Source: Tubiluchus corallicola (taxonomy: Eukaryota > Priapulida > Priapulimorpha > Priapulimorphida > Tubiluchidae). From it: a stretch of 64,000 bases of DNA. Below the pieces are notes generated by a model. That model had not been told where the DNA came from and ran no database searches. It worked only from the letters and a program-made list of their open reading frames with translations. How positions within the stretch are numbered: position 1 is the stretch's first letter; every line of letters starts with the position of its first letter. The translations under genes and the position numbers were made by a program. The DNA lies in the NCBI GenBank assembly GCA_030141605.1, contig JAQGDQ010000008.1, positions 694,501 to 758,500 on the forward strand. The letters run 5' to 3'. This document shows, piece after piece, positions 50,201-60,880 of the stretch.

Positions 50201-51886
50201 TTTATACACTATAATTTATTTAGAGGCATATGTTTATTATGTACTAATAACCTATCGCAACATTTTTGCTTTGAATTTGTCAAGCACTCGTCCGCTGCGG
50301 CTAACCTTGTTGCCCAAAAATTTATGAAAGCTAAACTTTTAATCACATGCCTAACAGTTTCCTTTTGTAGCTTTTCACAGAACATTTAATTGGCTAACTG
50401 TTGCTCTTATGCCACCGATGCAGCGACTGTAATCTGTTAATATTCCTTGCAACTTTACAAGTGCAGGCATCATAGAGGCAACTGAGAGGGTAGAATTAAT
50501 TTTAAAAAAATTAGCATAAGTTTAAAGACCTAATGTTTGGAGCTGTCATAGCCTTTGCAGTGTATATTAAGCTGAAGAGTGATGATGACTCACACTAGTA
50601 ATACTACACATGTCGGCTAATAGATTCAGATGGTTAATAAGTCAAAACATTCCGTTCCAAAGTGAGCGTATTAAATGGCTCTTACTGTTGTAGCTGACAT
50701 AAAGCTTCAAAAAGTTTTTGATAATATGCATAAATTTGCTTATTTTTTTCTTGTAATGCTATGATTTCAATGAAGTTAATTTTCGATGATCTGTAATTAT
50801 CAGAAAATGTACAATTTGTTAAAGGTAAAACGGGATGATGACAGTGTAGTCACCAAAACTGTACAGAAGTCTCCAGCAAAACTTCATGCGTCTCACATGA
50901 ATGATCGAGACAACCAAATGACTCAAATAAAACACAGAGTAGAGGTCGGTGTTTTGTTTCTAATTGTTTTTCTTTTTATTGCTTTGGAAGTTTAATCTAG
51001 AATTCAGAGCATTTGTTCTTTTTTATATCGATACAGACATTTGCATTGTATCACATAGGTCTTTGAGTTTTATGGAAGCTAAATTTGCAACATAATTACC
51101 ATATATATTAAAGGGGGAAGGTTATTCAGTGTTTTTGTTTGTTGTTTGGTCTGCATAGTGATACAGGGTATTTCATTGTTCCCCATCTTGTCACAGAAGC
51201 TTTGGCTAAAGCTAAAACAGTGCTACTTGACATGTGCTACGGCAGTGCTTAGATCTTCAGACTTTTTCTCTATGTGATTTGTGAAACCGGGATCCAACAC
51301 TTAATGAGCTACACCTAGATTTTTGGTGGCAATACTGGAATCTAGCTGTTAAGAATAATCCTTTAAGATTAGTTGCTAAATCGGCAGACATTGCCACATT
51401 CATAGATATATATTACAGAACATGTTTTATTACTCATGCAAGAGGCTTATCGAAGATTTCTATTAATCCTGTCCCCCCCCCTCTCTCTCTCTCGCTCTCT
51501 CGTGATCATTTTCTTCATTTCATGAAATCTGTCTATCTTTTTTCTTCTTTTTCTTTATTATTTCATCTTACTTACGGCAGATTTACAAACATTGTATATT
51601 GTTTGTAAATCTGCCGTAATCTGACATAAGCTACGCGTAACCCCTCATACTTATATAGGTAAATCCTGAGCACTGCCCATATTTGCTTTTTGTTTAGCAG
51701 TCAAGTCCTGATAGAATAACGCCACCACCCACAGACATGCCGATATACTCTCGGAATGAAACGTTTGCCAGCACGAAACCATTGCGATTTGGTTTCCTTG
51801 GCCAAGGCATCATGGGCAGTAGTATGGTACAGAACCTCATTAAATCTGGACACAAAGTTGTAGTGTGGAATCGGACGTCAAGTAAG
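38299..51886 (+). CDS. GLYR1: GLYR1 / NPAC (PWWP and 6-phosphogluconate dehydrogenase-like protein), 5' nine exons
   Basis: GLYR1 is a nucleosome-binding reader of H3K36me3 and a cofactor of the demethylase KDM1B. Exons: 38299-38336, 38431-38467, 41609-41691, 44460-44592, 45322-45426, 48591-48653, 49540-49638, 50804-50944, 51701-51886. All phases agree, giving 295 codons so far. Start ATG (38299) is followed by a PWWP domain: [20 protein letters not shown] (PAWP core), [33 protein letters not shown] charged Ser/Lys linker follows, then the Rossmann start [20 protein letters not shown] with its GxGxxG and [11 protein letters not shown]. Human GLYR1 continues for about 260 residues beyond this point. 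No continuation exon was recognised to 64000, so the next intron exceeds 12 kb or the gene is broken. Exon 8 has uncertain edges: start 50804 or 50825, end 50938 or 50944. The RGRPP AT-hook of vertebrate copies is not seen. Confidence 0.93.
39744..40065 (+). pseudogene. Unassigned open stretch, possible decayed exon, partly duplicated
   Basis: From a possible acceptor (taaacattacag) one plus-strand frame stays open for about 107 codons with protein-like composition ([38 protein letters not shown]). Its second half recurs downstream in a copy with stops. I cannot assign a family. It lies in GLYR1 intron 2 and does not fit the GLYR1 reading frame. Confidence 0.25.
39895..40395. repeat. Two-copy tandem duplication, period about 253 bp
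   Basis: The segment starting gggagggctgacctagtgct (39895) recurs as gggagagctgactgagtgct (about 40149). Similarity continues through gtgcacagt-cttcca-cctg to 'ggagtaatctgtat' at the end of each copy. The copies differ at several percent of positions and by small gaps. Confidence 0.85.
40424..41425. mobile_element. hAT-type nonautonomous element with 8-bp target duplication
   Basis: The left end is caagggtgtgcaaa and the right end, in reverse complement, is caggggtgtgcaaactgcgg. Flanks are atttaaca (40416-40423) and atttaata (41426-41433), a 7-of-8 target duplication. Both termini carry gcc(g)ggcc-rich stretches typical of this hAT group. An internal hairpin lies at 40915-41056. It sits in GLYR1 intron 2. 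Confidence 0.88.
40915..41056. repeat. Long imperfect hairpin inside the hAT-type element
   Basis: The left arm contains cccagtcgtcttcttggcat and cattttgacttggttatttt. The right arm contains their inverses (aaaatacccaagtcaaaatg; gaccaagaagacgactgg). Arms are about 57 bases around an AT-rich loop of about 25 bases. Confidence 0.85.
42830..43535. repeat. Tandem satellite, period about 150 bp, 4-5 copies
   Basis: The block cattcgat-c-cctc-tcgagacctttcatttgatatgctac starts at 42833, 42973, 43122, 43270 and 43421, spaced 140-151 bases apart. Each unit also carries cactcggtgcacttctgttc, gacccccatttttcggtttt and agcagggtcgcgagttagct. It lies in GLYR1 intron 3 (41692-44459). Confidence 0.93.
45714..47362. 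mobile_element. TA-flanked 1.65-kb nonautonomous DNA transposon
   Basis: The left end ggggagagtgccctatagcg and the right end (reverse complement ggcgagagtgccctataacg) are inverse copies, with TA on each side (45712-45713, 47363-47364). Internal motifs such as cctataacgc, cataacgcccac and gtgggcgttatag recur near both ends. No transposase was found. It occupies GLYR1 intron 5 (45427-48590). Confidence 0.85.
49985..50687. mobile_element. Nonautonomous DNA transposon, family A copy 2 (inverted relative to copy 1)
   Basis: Starts cagtaggccccgtttattag and ends, in reverse complement, cagtaagagccatttaatac. Its left half aligns with the reverse complement of the right end of 4828-5780 (shared ttctattcaaatgta-ataaaaactgtc), so the two are copies of one family. 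Here the flanking bases are TT and not TA. The 126-codon open frame at 50009-50389 is inside it and is not a gene. Confidence 0.75.
51414..51502. repeat. Dispersed repeat ending in a CT tract, copy 1
   Basis: The sequence acagaacatgttttattact, then catgcaagaggcttatcgaa, closes with a cccccctctctctct tract. It matches 60881-61083 at the other end of the region. Confidence 0.75.
51572..51619. repeat. Perfect 20-bp hairpin with 8-base loop
   Basis: ttacggcagatttacaaaca at 51572-51591 is exactly inverted at 51600-51619, with loop ttgtatat between. It lies 80 bases upstream of the exon at 51701 in GLYR1. Confidence 0.95.
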
Positions 51887-52991
51887 GTAAGCACAAATTA
51901 TATGTTCTACACAGTTTTTTAGTTATTGGAGTTATGCCCCTGCTCAATGGGTTTTTGTCATTCAATAAAATGAATTAATTTCGAGACTGTTCGTTAATAA
52001 TAGAGTAAATGTTCAGTTAACAGTCTGCTTGGATCTTGCAGTTTCCAGTTCGGAGACAGATCAAGGGTTGGTCATGACATTTATCTGATTCTGTAGGCAT
52101 ATCTTAGAAAGAAATACAAATCTTCTCATTTATCTGGTCTAGTTTTTGGTCGTTGTGTTCAGTTTATATGTATTTTCCCATTCTGAAGCTAAATGTGGCT
52201 TTAGTGTGTGGAGGAAGCAAATTTTTATTTACTAAGGTCCTGGGCCTGTGTTATTTTTAAGAAAACAATTGTAATTTAATGTGGAACATTAATTACTTAA
52301 TTAAATTTATTTCAGTGGCAATTAACCACAACAGTAACATAATCACTACAATACAAATTTTCAAATTGCTCTGTATTTGATTGGAAGTATCAAGCATCAC
52401 GATATTAAGCAAGTAACAACATCGACTAATAGTGTTAAAGTTGAAACAAAACTGTTTATAAAGAAATAGTGCACAACACATTGGAACTATATGCAACAAT
52501 AATCTGTCAAGTTAATAAATACCTACTAACAAGCCTATTTAAATAAGACTCAATTAAGTACATTAAGAAAGTAGTCGCACTGTGTTAAAGCTATCTCAAT
52601 TACCTTTAGTTCTAGTTAAAACATGTAAGATGCATTCAAGTTGAAACAAATTATTTACAAATGGAAATGATGCAAAGCATACAGAAATTAACAATAAACA
52701 AATAAATATGCTAATTAATGGGGAAAGAGTTATTTAAATACAACTTAAGAAGCTTTATAATTTGAAAATGGTTGAGTAGTTTATGTATAGATTTGCATTT
52801 TGTCTATTTGAGAATTCCAAGGACAGCTAAACATATAAAAATTGCAGAGCAATCCACAATTTTTACATAGCAAATATCAATGCTAAAAATCGCATTAAAT
52901 AGAATTCTGTAATTTACTACACAAAAAAATAGGTTGCCTGCGCAGTTTTAGTATCATCCATGATATTTAAAATAAAAATAATTATGTAATT

Positions 52992-53470
52992 CAGTGGTTC
53001 TCAAACTGGGGGAATTCCCCCAAAGGGAGAGTTTTAGCTCTTCAAGGGTAGAATTTTTATGGGACTACAGGCCGGCTGCCTGGTAGACTCAAGCAGTTGG
53101 AATATTGATCTTATTACGTACAATATGATACTTATTACATATGAACTACAATTCTAGAAACTGTGCATAAAGTCGTAAACTGTGAGACATCACACAATTG
53201 AATTTCAGTTCTTAATTTAAAACAACTTTTAAATTCATCATCATTTTCTACTTATTCCTATTAAGTTTGAACAAGTGCACTATAAAAATAATCCAAGTAA
53301 ATCTAGAATGTGTAGAATCGGAAAATCTTGGAAAGGCGGAATGATAATCTAACATATTATCAAAAGAGTGCATGAAGCAAATCAGACAATCTTGGAAAGA
53401 GTTCCGAGAGGAATGATAATCGGACACATGGTGAAAAGGATACGTGCAGCAAAAGGGTTGAGAACCACTG
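52992..53470. mobile_element. hAT-type MITE with 8-bp target duplication
   Basis: The ends are cagtggttctcaaactgg and, on the right in reverse complement, cagtggttctcaaccctt. The cagtggttctcaa start is typical of hAT elements. The flanks atgtaatt (52984-52991) and atgtaact (53471-53478) agree in 7 of 8 bases. No coding capacity. Confidence 0.92.
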
Positions 53471-53848
53471 ATGTAACTGAAATTGAATTACTGCTTTCAT
53501 GATAGAACTGTCACAAAAGTAAATACAGACTTAGCATTTACTTGTAAAAATACTATCAAGTTAATTAACTTGGTACACATTTGCAACAACAAAAACATAA
53601 ACAAAAAATATATAATACAGTAAAGACGACTTATAGGACTAAGGTAAAAAATGATTTCAGCATGCGTTTCAAGGCAGAGAGAATATTTATGGAGAAAAAT
53701 TGACCAAACAGTTACTGCGTTTTGTAATATTCACAGTATCTAATAAAATTGAAACGTGTGTCTAGTAATAGTTTTCAAATTTCATTTTCAAAAAGTAACA
53801 CGCTAAACATCATCTACTACCATTCTCTGCGGTAATTTTGGCAGCTAT

Positions 53849-53854
53849 TTTATT
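53849..53854 (-). terminator. Candidate polyadenylation signal of the LRR-Ig gene
   Basis: AATAAA on the minus strand, about 225 bases past the stop codon of the LRR-Ig gene. Confidence 0.4.
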
Positions 53855-54078
53855 CAATTTGAAAATCTTATAGAGGTCACAGGTGAGAAAAATCCTCTTT
53901 CACTCACCAAAAATGATGTAAATTTCACAGTGTAACTGAGAAACTCCGAAATACACTTAGCACCTAATACTTGATGGCTATGACAAACTAAAACATTTCA
54001 TTACTGTTAATAAGGAATCAGTAAGAATCATAAAGTGAAAGACTTGCTTTGCATTCCTTGACAAAACTTGTTCAAATG

Positions 54079-57063
54079 TCAAACGTTTGATTCACTTGCA
54101 GTTTCTCTCAGTTGAATAGAATCGGCACTGCATTTAGCCTCGCTTAAACTAGTTTGCTGCTTTGCAGGTGAATTCTCTAACATAAAGCCCTCAGTCTTAT
54201 GCTCTGATCGCTTTTTATCACAAGTCGACAAATTACTACAACTAATTTTCTGCACACTTTCAACAGTTTTTGAACCAGCAAAACTTGTCATTGGTTCACC
54301 TAATAATGCACTTGATTGATCTTCATCGTTACTTGTTTTGTAGATATTTGGAAATGACCGAGCTTTGTATTTGTTGCCACTCTGATCACTTTCAAAGTCA
54401 AAATTCACTTCATTATCGTGTAACTCTGATTGCCTATGTAAGGAACAAGTACTTGGAAATAACACTTTGTTATACTGAGAGCCTGCCTCAGAAATGTTTT
54501 CCAATGAACAACGTGAATTTATGTCTTTCACGGTATGATATTCTGAACTACAAGTGTCGTCATCATCTGAATAATAATGATAGTGAGGACTGTCACTTAC
54601 TGTTTCTTCAGGAGACTCTGGTATCACATCACTGGCAATATCTGGAATTGGCACAGTAGCTATGTTGTCAAACAGAAATGAATCTATTGTAACTTCCGAG
54701 TCAAAGAGAATTGATCCTGTTTTGTTACCCTGCAGGGTTTTGCAGTTGTCTATGTTTAGACTTTCCACAATTTTTCCTAATGTCTTTTGTTGAATTTTAT
54801 ACTGCTTGTATATTTTTTCCATTTGTGTTGAGCTATAATCTCGCAAACGTTGCATCTGCATATTATACGAATCTCGTAAACGCTCTAACTGCCCAGATGC
54901 ATAATCCTTTACCCGGTTCACCTGGATGTTGTAATTTTCTCTGATTCTTTCTAATGTTGTCGCAGGGGTACTTGGTTCGGTTTCACTGATGTCATCTATT
55001 TCACTAACGGTTTCAGGAGTGTCACTATTTACACTGGGAACACCAGACTTGAAATGTCGGAATCTATCAAGTTGGTTAGCATAACTTTCCCGAATCCGTT
55101 CCATCTGCAATCTGTAATTGTCCCTAACGCGGGCTAATTGTTGTGAATAGTGGTCACGCAGGCGTTCCATCTGCTGCTGCTTATACGTTTCCATATTTTC
55201 TATTAATCGTTTTGCTTGTTGCCGTTTCGTAAGACGATCCTGACCACATGTGCAATTCTCTGCAGCCTTTTTGCGACTATAGGTTACAACAAGAGCAAAA
55301 ATGAAAAATGCAAAAGAGGTGCAAAAACCTATAAGCGTACTTTCTCTTTTTAAATCCATTAATATCTCATAGTTCAGTGCTAATCTCATTAGAGCCGTTG
55401 TATTGCCAACTCTGTTATAAGCTGCACAAGTATAATGTCCACCATCCTTCCGTAACACATAACTGATATACAAATTGCCATTGCTAAGCACTTTAACTCT
55501 CTCTGGATCACCTATTAGCACATTCTCATCAATCTTCTCTAGTTGATCATCCAAATTTGATGTAACAGATGCAGTTACATTAATTTTTACAGAGTTCGCT
55601 TCTCCTGAAATTTTGTCATCATCACTTGCACTGCTATTCAGATGAAGTTCATCATGAAGTGGTGTAGCCCACACTAAATCAGGCCTTGGATAGCCACTTG
55701 CTACACACTTTAACAGTGCTGCTGATCCAACTTTTGCTCTATTAATTTCATTAAAATCATCAATTTGAATGTAATCACAGTAGATTTCTTGCAATGACTT
55801 CATAAGTAAACGTCCAGCGTTTGTGGTGGGTTGACTGCACCTGGTAACATTTTGATCAGTAACTGTATGACCAGCTTGTGTTCCCCATTGATAAATCCAC
55901 TTTATATCGCAACTGCATTTCCAACTAGTTCCTGACAACTTGAGCTCAGATAAATTGTTTAGAAATGTAATGTCTGGTAGGGTATGTAAATGATCATTCT
56001 TGCTGATATCTATACTACGCACAGATGTTAGCCACTGAAAAGCATTATGATCAATTTCCGTTAATTGGCGATTTTCTGCCAGTTCTAGTTGTTTCAGATT
56101 TGTGAGGCCTTTCAGTGTGATACTGGTTACTTTTTCCAAAGCCCACATACGTCTTAAGACAAGTTTGTTCAAGTGAGATAAATGAGAAAATAAAGAGCTG
56201 GATAGTTGCAGCATGTTGTCAGCAAGGAATAAATCTTGTAAGCTAAGCAGTGGTTTAAACACCAAATTGTCAAGCCACGACAAGCCATTTTGTGTAAGAT
56301 CAAGATATTTTAGATACCTGAGCCCAGTGAATGCATCAGTATCTATCCTGCTTATTTTGTTTCTTGAAAGGTTCAGCTTTACTAGATGCAACTGTTGTTC
56401 AAAAATAAAGTTATTCAGGTGATTAATCTGATTCTGAGATAAGTCCAAAGTCTCTAACCACCATAAGTCTTTCATTACATCACCATCTAGACGTGATATT
56501 AAATTGTTTCTGACGTTTAAATATTTAAGGGTGGACGTTTTGTTAAATTTTTTATATTGCATATCTGTGATACGGTTATGACTAAGATCTAAGACTTCGC
56601 CGTTGTACCACAGTCCATGCGGGAATGTACTGATCTGGTTACGGCTGAGATTCACGTGCAAAATGGCAACATTAAAAACAAACCTAACTGATGAAAGATT
56701 GTTATCACTAAGGTCTAAATATTTTAGCTTCATTAATGGTTGGAAAGAGAATTTCTCAATTTTTTGAATTTTGCAGTTCACAATAGACAATTCTTCTACA
56801 TTAATGAAATTTCTTAATGAAGTACTATGCAATTCAGGCAAGTAACTGTCAGCAATGTTCACAATTCTGTACTGGCTACTATTTGGCACGTGCGGAAAAT
56901 GGTTGGCTTTTTCGCATCTTAACACATCTTCCTTGCATATGCACATCTGTGGACAGGACATTTTCTGTTGAAATGAACTGCCTTTGACAACTGTTGTTAA
57001 AACCATAAGCAGGAGTAACATTGCCACTAATGTCATCATATTTGTACACACTTCAAAAGTCAT
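54079..57063 (-). CDS. LRR-Ig single-pass membrane protein with hendecad cytoplasmic repeats, 994 residues, single coding exon
   Basis: Probably a cell-surface adhesion or receptor protein; the exact orthologue is not recognised. In order: signal peptide (about 1-29, LVAMLLLLMVLTTVVKG), LRR N-cap (37-58, CPQMCICKEDVLRC), about 12 leucine-rich repeats (64-370, e.g. LKYLDLSDNNLSSV), LRR C-cap (about 380-430, WKCSCDIKW), one Ig domain (about 431-562; Cys453, Trp465, Cys546 in HYTCAAYN) with a long insert near 476-530, a membrane segment (about 576-597, IGFCTSFAFFIFALVVTY), then a ~397-residue cytoplasmic tail. The tail has two blocks of 11-residue repeats (about 631-668 and 703-768; MERLRDHYSQQ, LERIRENYNIQ) and an acidic Ser-rich end. 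The extracellular plan is that of LRR-Ig families such as kekkon, LINGO and AMIGO. A good acceptor (ttctgtttttcag) lies 22 bases before the ATG, so a 5' UTR exon is likely. No TIR domain. Confidence 0.93.
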   Translation of the reverse strand: MTFEVCTNMMTLVAMLLLLMVLTTVVKGSSFQQKMSCPQMCICKEDVLRCEKANHFPHVPNSSQYRIVNIADSYLPELHSTSLRNFINVEELSIVNCKIQKIEKFSFQPLMKLKYLDLSDNNLSSVRFVFNVAILHVNLSRNQISTFPHGLWYNGEVLDLSHNRITDMQYKKFNKTSTLKYLNVRNNLISRLDGDVMKDLWWLETLDLSQNQINHLNNFIFEQQLHLVKLNLSRNKISRIDTDAFTGLRYLKYLDLTQNGLSWLDNLVFKPLLSLQDLFLADNMLQLSSSLFSHLSHLNKLVLRRMWALEKVTSITLKGLTNLKQLELAENRQLTEIDHNAFQWLTSVRSIDISKNDHLHTLPDITFLNNLSELKLSGTSWKCSCDIKWIYQWGTQAGHTVTDQNVTRCSQPTTNAGRLLMKSLQEIYCDYIQIDDFNEINRAKVGSAALLKCVASGYPRPDLVWATPLHDELHLNSSASDDDKISGEANSVKINVTASVTSNLDDQLEKIDENVLIGDPERVKVLSNGNLYISYVLRKDGGHYTCAAYNRVGNTTALMRLALNYEILMDLKRESTLIGFCTSFAFFIFALVVTYSRKKAAENCTCGQDRLTKRQQAKRLIENMETYKQQQMERLRDHYSQQLARVRDNYRLQMERIRESYANQLDRFRHFKSGVPSVNSDTPETVSEIDDISETEPSTPATTLERIRENYNIQVNRVKDYASGQLERLRDSYNMQMQRLRDYSSTQMEKIYKQYKIQQKTLGKIVESLNIDNCKTLQGNKTGSILFDSEVTIDSFLFDNIATVPIPDIASDVIPESPEETVSDSPHYHYYSDDDDTCSSEYHTVKDINSRCSLENISEAGSQYNKVLFPSTCSLHRQSELHDNEVNFDFESDQSGNKYKARSFPNIYKTSNDEDQSSALLGEPMTSFAGSKTVESVQKISCSNLSTCDKKRSEHKTEGFMLENSPAKQQTSLSEAKCSADSIQLRETASESNV

Positions 57064-59636
57064 TCTTCATTACTGGTATCCATACTGAAAAACAGAATTT
57101 CACTTTCATGTTTCATGGGTTTATTTTGCATATAAATAATAATATAAAAATATAATAGTTGACTAAATTAAATTACGGTAGTGCAATGATTACAGTAATA
57201 AACAAACAGAAAATTCAGAACGTGTCGATTCAAGTAAGAGCTGAATAATATAAACTCAAAATATTTGGTAAAACCTATATTATCTGTTTCCCTTACTCCA
57301 CTTGTCCCATGGTAAAAAAATTTCTTACTTTAAAGTGGTAATATGACCATAGATTCTTTTTCTATATATATTCAGAAATAAGCAATATATTCTTAAAACA
57401 TGGATGGTAATATTCAGCCAGCTTGTCATCCGAGCACCAGGGCTTCTGCTGGCCTCAGCATTTTGCTTGATATCCCCCAGTCATTAAAAGCAAATTTGTA
57501 TCGATTGCAGCTTAGATTTCTTTTGTCTTTTTGCAAAATATCTTTCTGGTATATTTTTGATTTGAAAAATTTCTATTCCTTTCACTTAACATTGAATACT
57601 GCTGTACCTATTGCATTTTCATTCATTCCTCTTCTAGATATCACTACCCAGCAACAACTAGAAAATGGCGAATCTCGCACTGTAAGTGCGTTAAGTAAAT
57701 AGTTTATTTTAAGATGGAATAACAATAAAACACGAGGCTCCTTCTGGCCATAAAATGAAACAAAATATGGTAAGGAAAGCACAGTACGATGAAATTTAAA
57801 ATCATGGGACTTAAAACGAACTACTTAGCAATATGTAAGCTTGTTTTAATTGTACAAAATAATGTAATGTGGATTGTACAGTAAAATAATGTAATAAATT
57901 TTGCACAAAGAAATAACGTGTGTGTATATAAGGAACTATAATTTTTCTCGCCAAGATTGTTCATAATCGCAGTAATATAAGAAATGTCCATAGCGCGTTC
58001 ATTCACTCGTCTTTTGGCTATCAGGCCAAGTTATAAACTGCAACAAAGAAGTTGAAAAATGTACGCGAAATCACAAAATAACTCTTGAACTGATTGAAAC
58101 AAATCAGCCATTTTCGTACCCACAATGCTTCTGGTTTTTGAGGCACGTGCGGGAGAATGGGAACTACGCTTGCGCGTCGTCTGGCACTGGCTGGCAGCTT
58201 TCAGTAGGAATAATCAAACTGTGTTTGTAGCAATTTAATTCAAATTCATATTGGTTACTGCAAACAGTGAAACATGAGAGTGGCTAAGCAGGGGGAAGTT
58301 TTTGAATTTACTTTTCACAAGCAATCGTAACACTATTGGCTATAGGTAATATTGTAAGTTTTTCCTATTTTACATAAAAAGTGATAGCACATAAGCGGCC
58401 AAAAGTGGAATGACAATACAATTAATGGCTGACTGGCTGTCTTCAGTGTCCCTGTTAATGATTAAAGCTTGGAGTTAATTTCGTACGTATGCACAATGTC
58501 ATCGTCAACCAGTGTCATTCAAATGGGAATTACTTATGTAGGAAGAGCACTAGAATAATGTATTGACCTCATTCATTGATCATCCTGCTTGAGTCAATAC
58601 TGCCATTGACAAGAGGACGGCTTGATGCGTTTCTTAAGATGCATCACGCTGTCAGTGGCACGAGTTCCATCATTCTGAATATTCGCCGGGTATTTTTTGC
58701 AGAACCAACAAATTGACAGTCACTTCCGGTAAAACCGAAAAGATTTATAAATCGTCTAAGGGTCTGATGCTATACTCTTTGGTTTACGTTTTCACTTTCT
58801 TATTTTTTCTTTGATAAACACTTGTTCATACTTTCAGGTTCTCTGCTATTAATTGAAAGCTGAGCAGTTAATATCAAACGCGCTTTGAATTTAAAACAAG
58901 TTTTACAACATTTTATGTCTTGTCCTGGCTTTTGTTCTCAGTAGTGAAGTAGCTAAGTAGCAATAATTTAACACAACAAGAAAAAGTTATGCCCCAGGCC
59001 AGTGACAAAAATATGCGGTGATGTGAAAGTAATGTTTTGCTTTGCATAGTAAATGTCTGATTACCGAGAATTTTGTCTTGATGATTTATCCCTGTAGAAG
59101 TTGAACCAGTAAGTTACTTTTAAAAAATTGTTGTTTTTGTCTACATTAAGTTATTGAGCTGATTAACGAAAAAACGTTTTAAATTAGCCTAAAGGTGTGT
59201 AGTTAATCCATCTCACAAGTTTACAATTCAGTTGCACATCTGACTGTGACAATTATACGAATTTGGAATGTATTGTTGACGATGATCTTTTCTACCATTG
59301 AAACTCTGCTTTTTAAACTGCATGCCTGTTCTGTGTGAGTTGGTGCCGCCTTACTGATTCTTACGTTAGAACTGAAAAAAAAACTTGTTTACCATTTTAA
59401 ATGTAGCTGTACAACTTTAGATAAACGAAGTGAAAAATGAGATTGCATTATTCACTGTTCAGAACTGTTTCTCTAGTTTTTTTTTGAATTTTTTGTAATT
59501 TGCATCGTTTCATAACATTCTGGTTTAAATTATGCCGATGATTTTTATAAATATTTACTGTATTTTTATCATTAAACATGCCACTGCTATACCCAAGCCA
59601 AACTAGAGTATGTAAATGCACACATGTATGCAGAGT

Positions 59637-60484
59637 AAAGATGATCATGTCTGCCTGGCAACTGAACGTGTCAACATGTAATATTGACTTGAATATACTT
59701 ACTAGGGTAATGGTTATAAAATGTCTATATCATAGGTTAAACGATATTAACACACATTCTATTTACCATTTTTTGAATTGCCATTTTCTTCTTTAATTAC
59801 TTTATGAACATTCTTTTGCTACTTTAATAACTTATGTTTAACCATTTTTCTACTTTTATCCCTTACGAACAATCATTAATTTTGCTATATTAATCACTTT
59901 TCTAAAACCATTTGTTACTTATGAATAACAATTTGTTACTTTAATTGCTTATGAGTTATGAGTAACCATCTGCTACTCTGCTACTTTAATAACTGCACCA
60001 CAGGGAAAGTTGGAACACGGGATAAAGATGATCATATCTGCCTGGCAACTGAACGTTTCAACATGTAATATTGATTTGAATACACCTTACTAGGGTAATG
60101 GTTATGAAATGTCTGTATCATAAATTAAACCATATTAACACAGATCCTATTTACCATTTTCTTATTTAATTACTTTATGGACATTCTTTTGCTAATATTG
60201 ACTTTAACACACCTTAGTAGGGTAATGGTTATGAAATGTCTATATCACAAGTTAAACTATATTAACACACATTTTATTTACAATTTTCTTCTTTAATTAC
60301 TTTATGAACATTCTTTTGCTACTTTAACAACTTGTGTTTAACCATTTACTACTTTTGTCCCTTACGAATAATCATTAGTGTTGCTATGTTAATCAGTTAT
60401 TTGTTTCTTTGATCGCTTATGAGTTATGAGTAACCATCTCCTACTTTGCTACTTTAATAACTGCACTACAGGGAAAGTTGGAAT
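59637..60484. repeat. Direct tandem repeats of about 387 bp with an internal partial copy
   Basis: The block aaagatgatcatgtctgcct (59637) recurs at 60024. A third partial copy begins near 60195 (taatattgactttaacacac). Shared landmarks are ctagggtaatggttat, ctttatgaacattcttttgc, gagttatgagtaaccatct and cagggaaagttgga, the last at 60001 and again near 60471. Confidence 0.9.
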
Positions 60485-60880
60485 ACACTGAATGCCAGTA
60501 AGCTGCTTGATGCCCTTGGCTCACAACTCGCATTAGGTTTTCCATTCTAATTCTCATGTAATGAGCGAAGGAATAAATAGCAACTGAAAACTCCAATGGG
60601 TCCCATGAAGACCGTGTGCAGGCCGTTATAAAGAACGTGAGCTGTATGGCAACGAGCTACATAAAAGCAAAATCCATATATTGCCTCGTTTTCCGCGTAA
60701 TTTGATTAGGGGCCTTGGGCTTCCTTACTTGAGAGATGTCTTTTGCTCTGTTGCTTAATCATACAGCATTAAGGCAAATTGCTCTTTCCCTCTTCCCGAT
60801 GAAATGGTTTGAAGTCGCATTTCGCTGTAAATCACCGCTCTGCTAATATTGGGATTATGTGACGCTGAGCATGAAATGCT

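Larger units (their letters stand above)
51887..54078. other. Noncoding stretch between the last GLYR1 exon seen and the LRR-Ig gene
   Basis: AT-rich, stops in all frames. It holds a hAT-type element (52992-53470) and, on the minus strand, the 3' UTR of the LRR-Ig gene. I looked for the next GLYR1 exon on the plus strand and did not find it. Confidence 0.6.

Noticed and set aside
50009-50389. 126-codon plus-strand frame
   Set aside because: It is inside the family A transposon copy 49985-50687; that sequence is noncoding in the other copy.
54270-54659. 129-codon plus-strand frame
   Set aside because: Antisense shadow of the LRR-Ig coding sequence.
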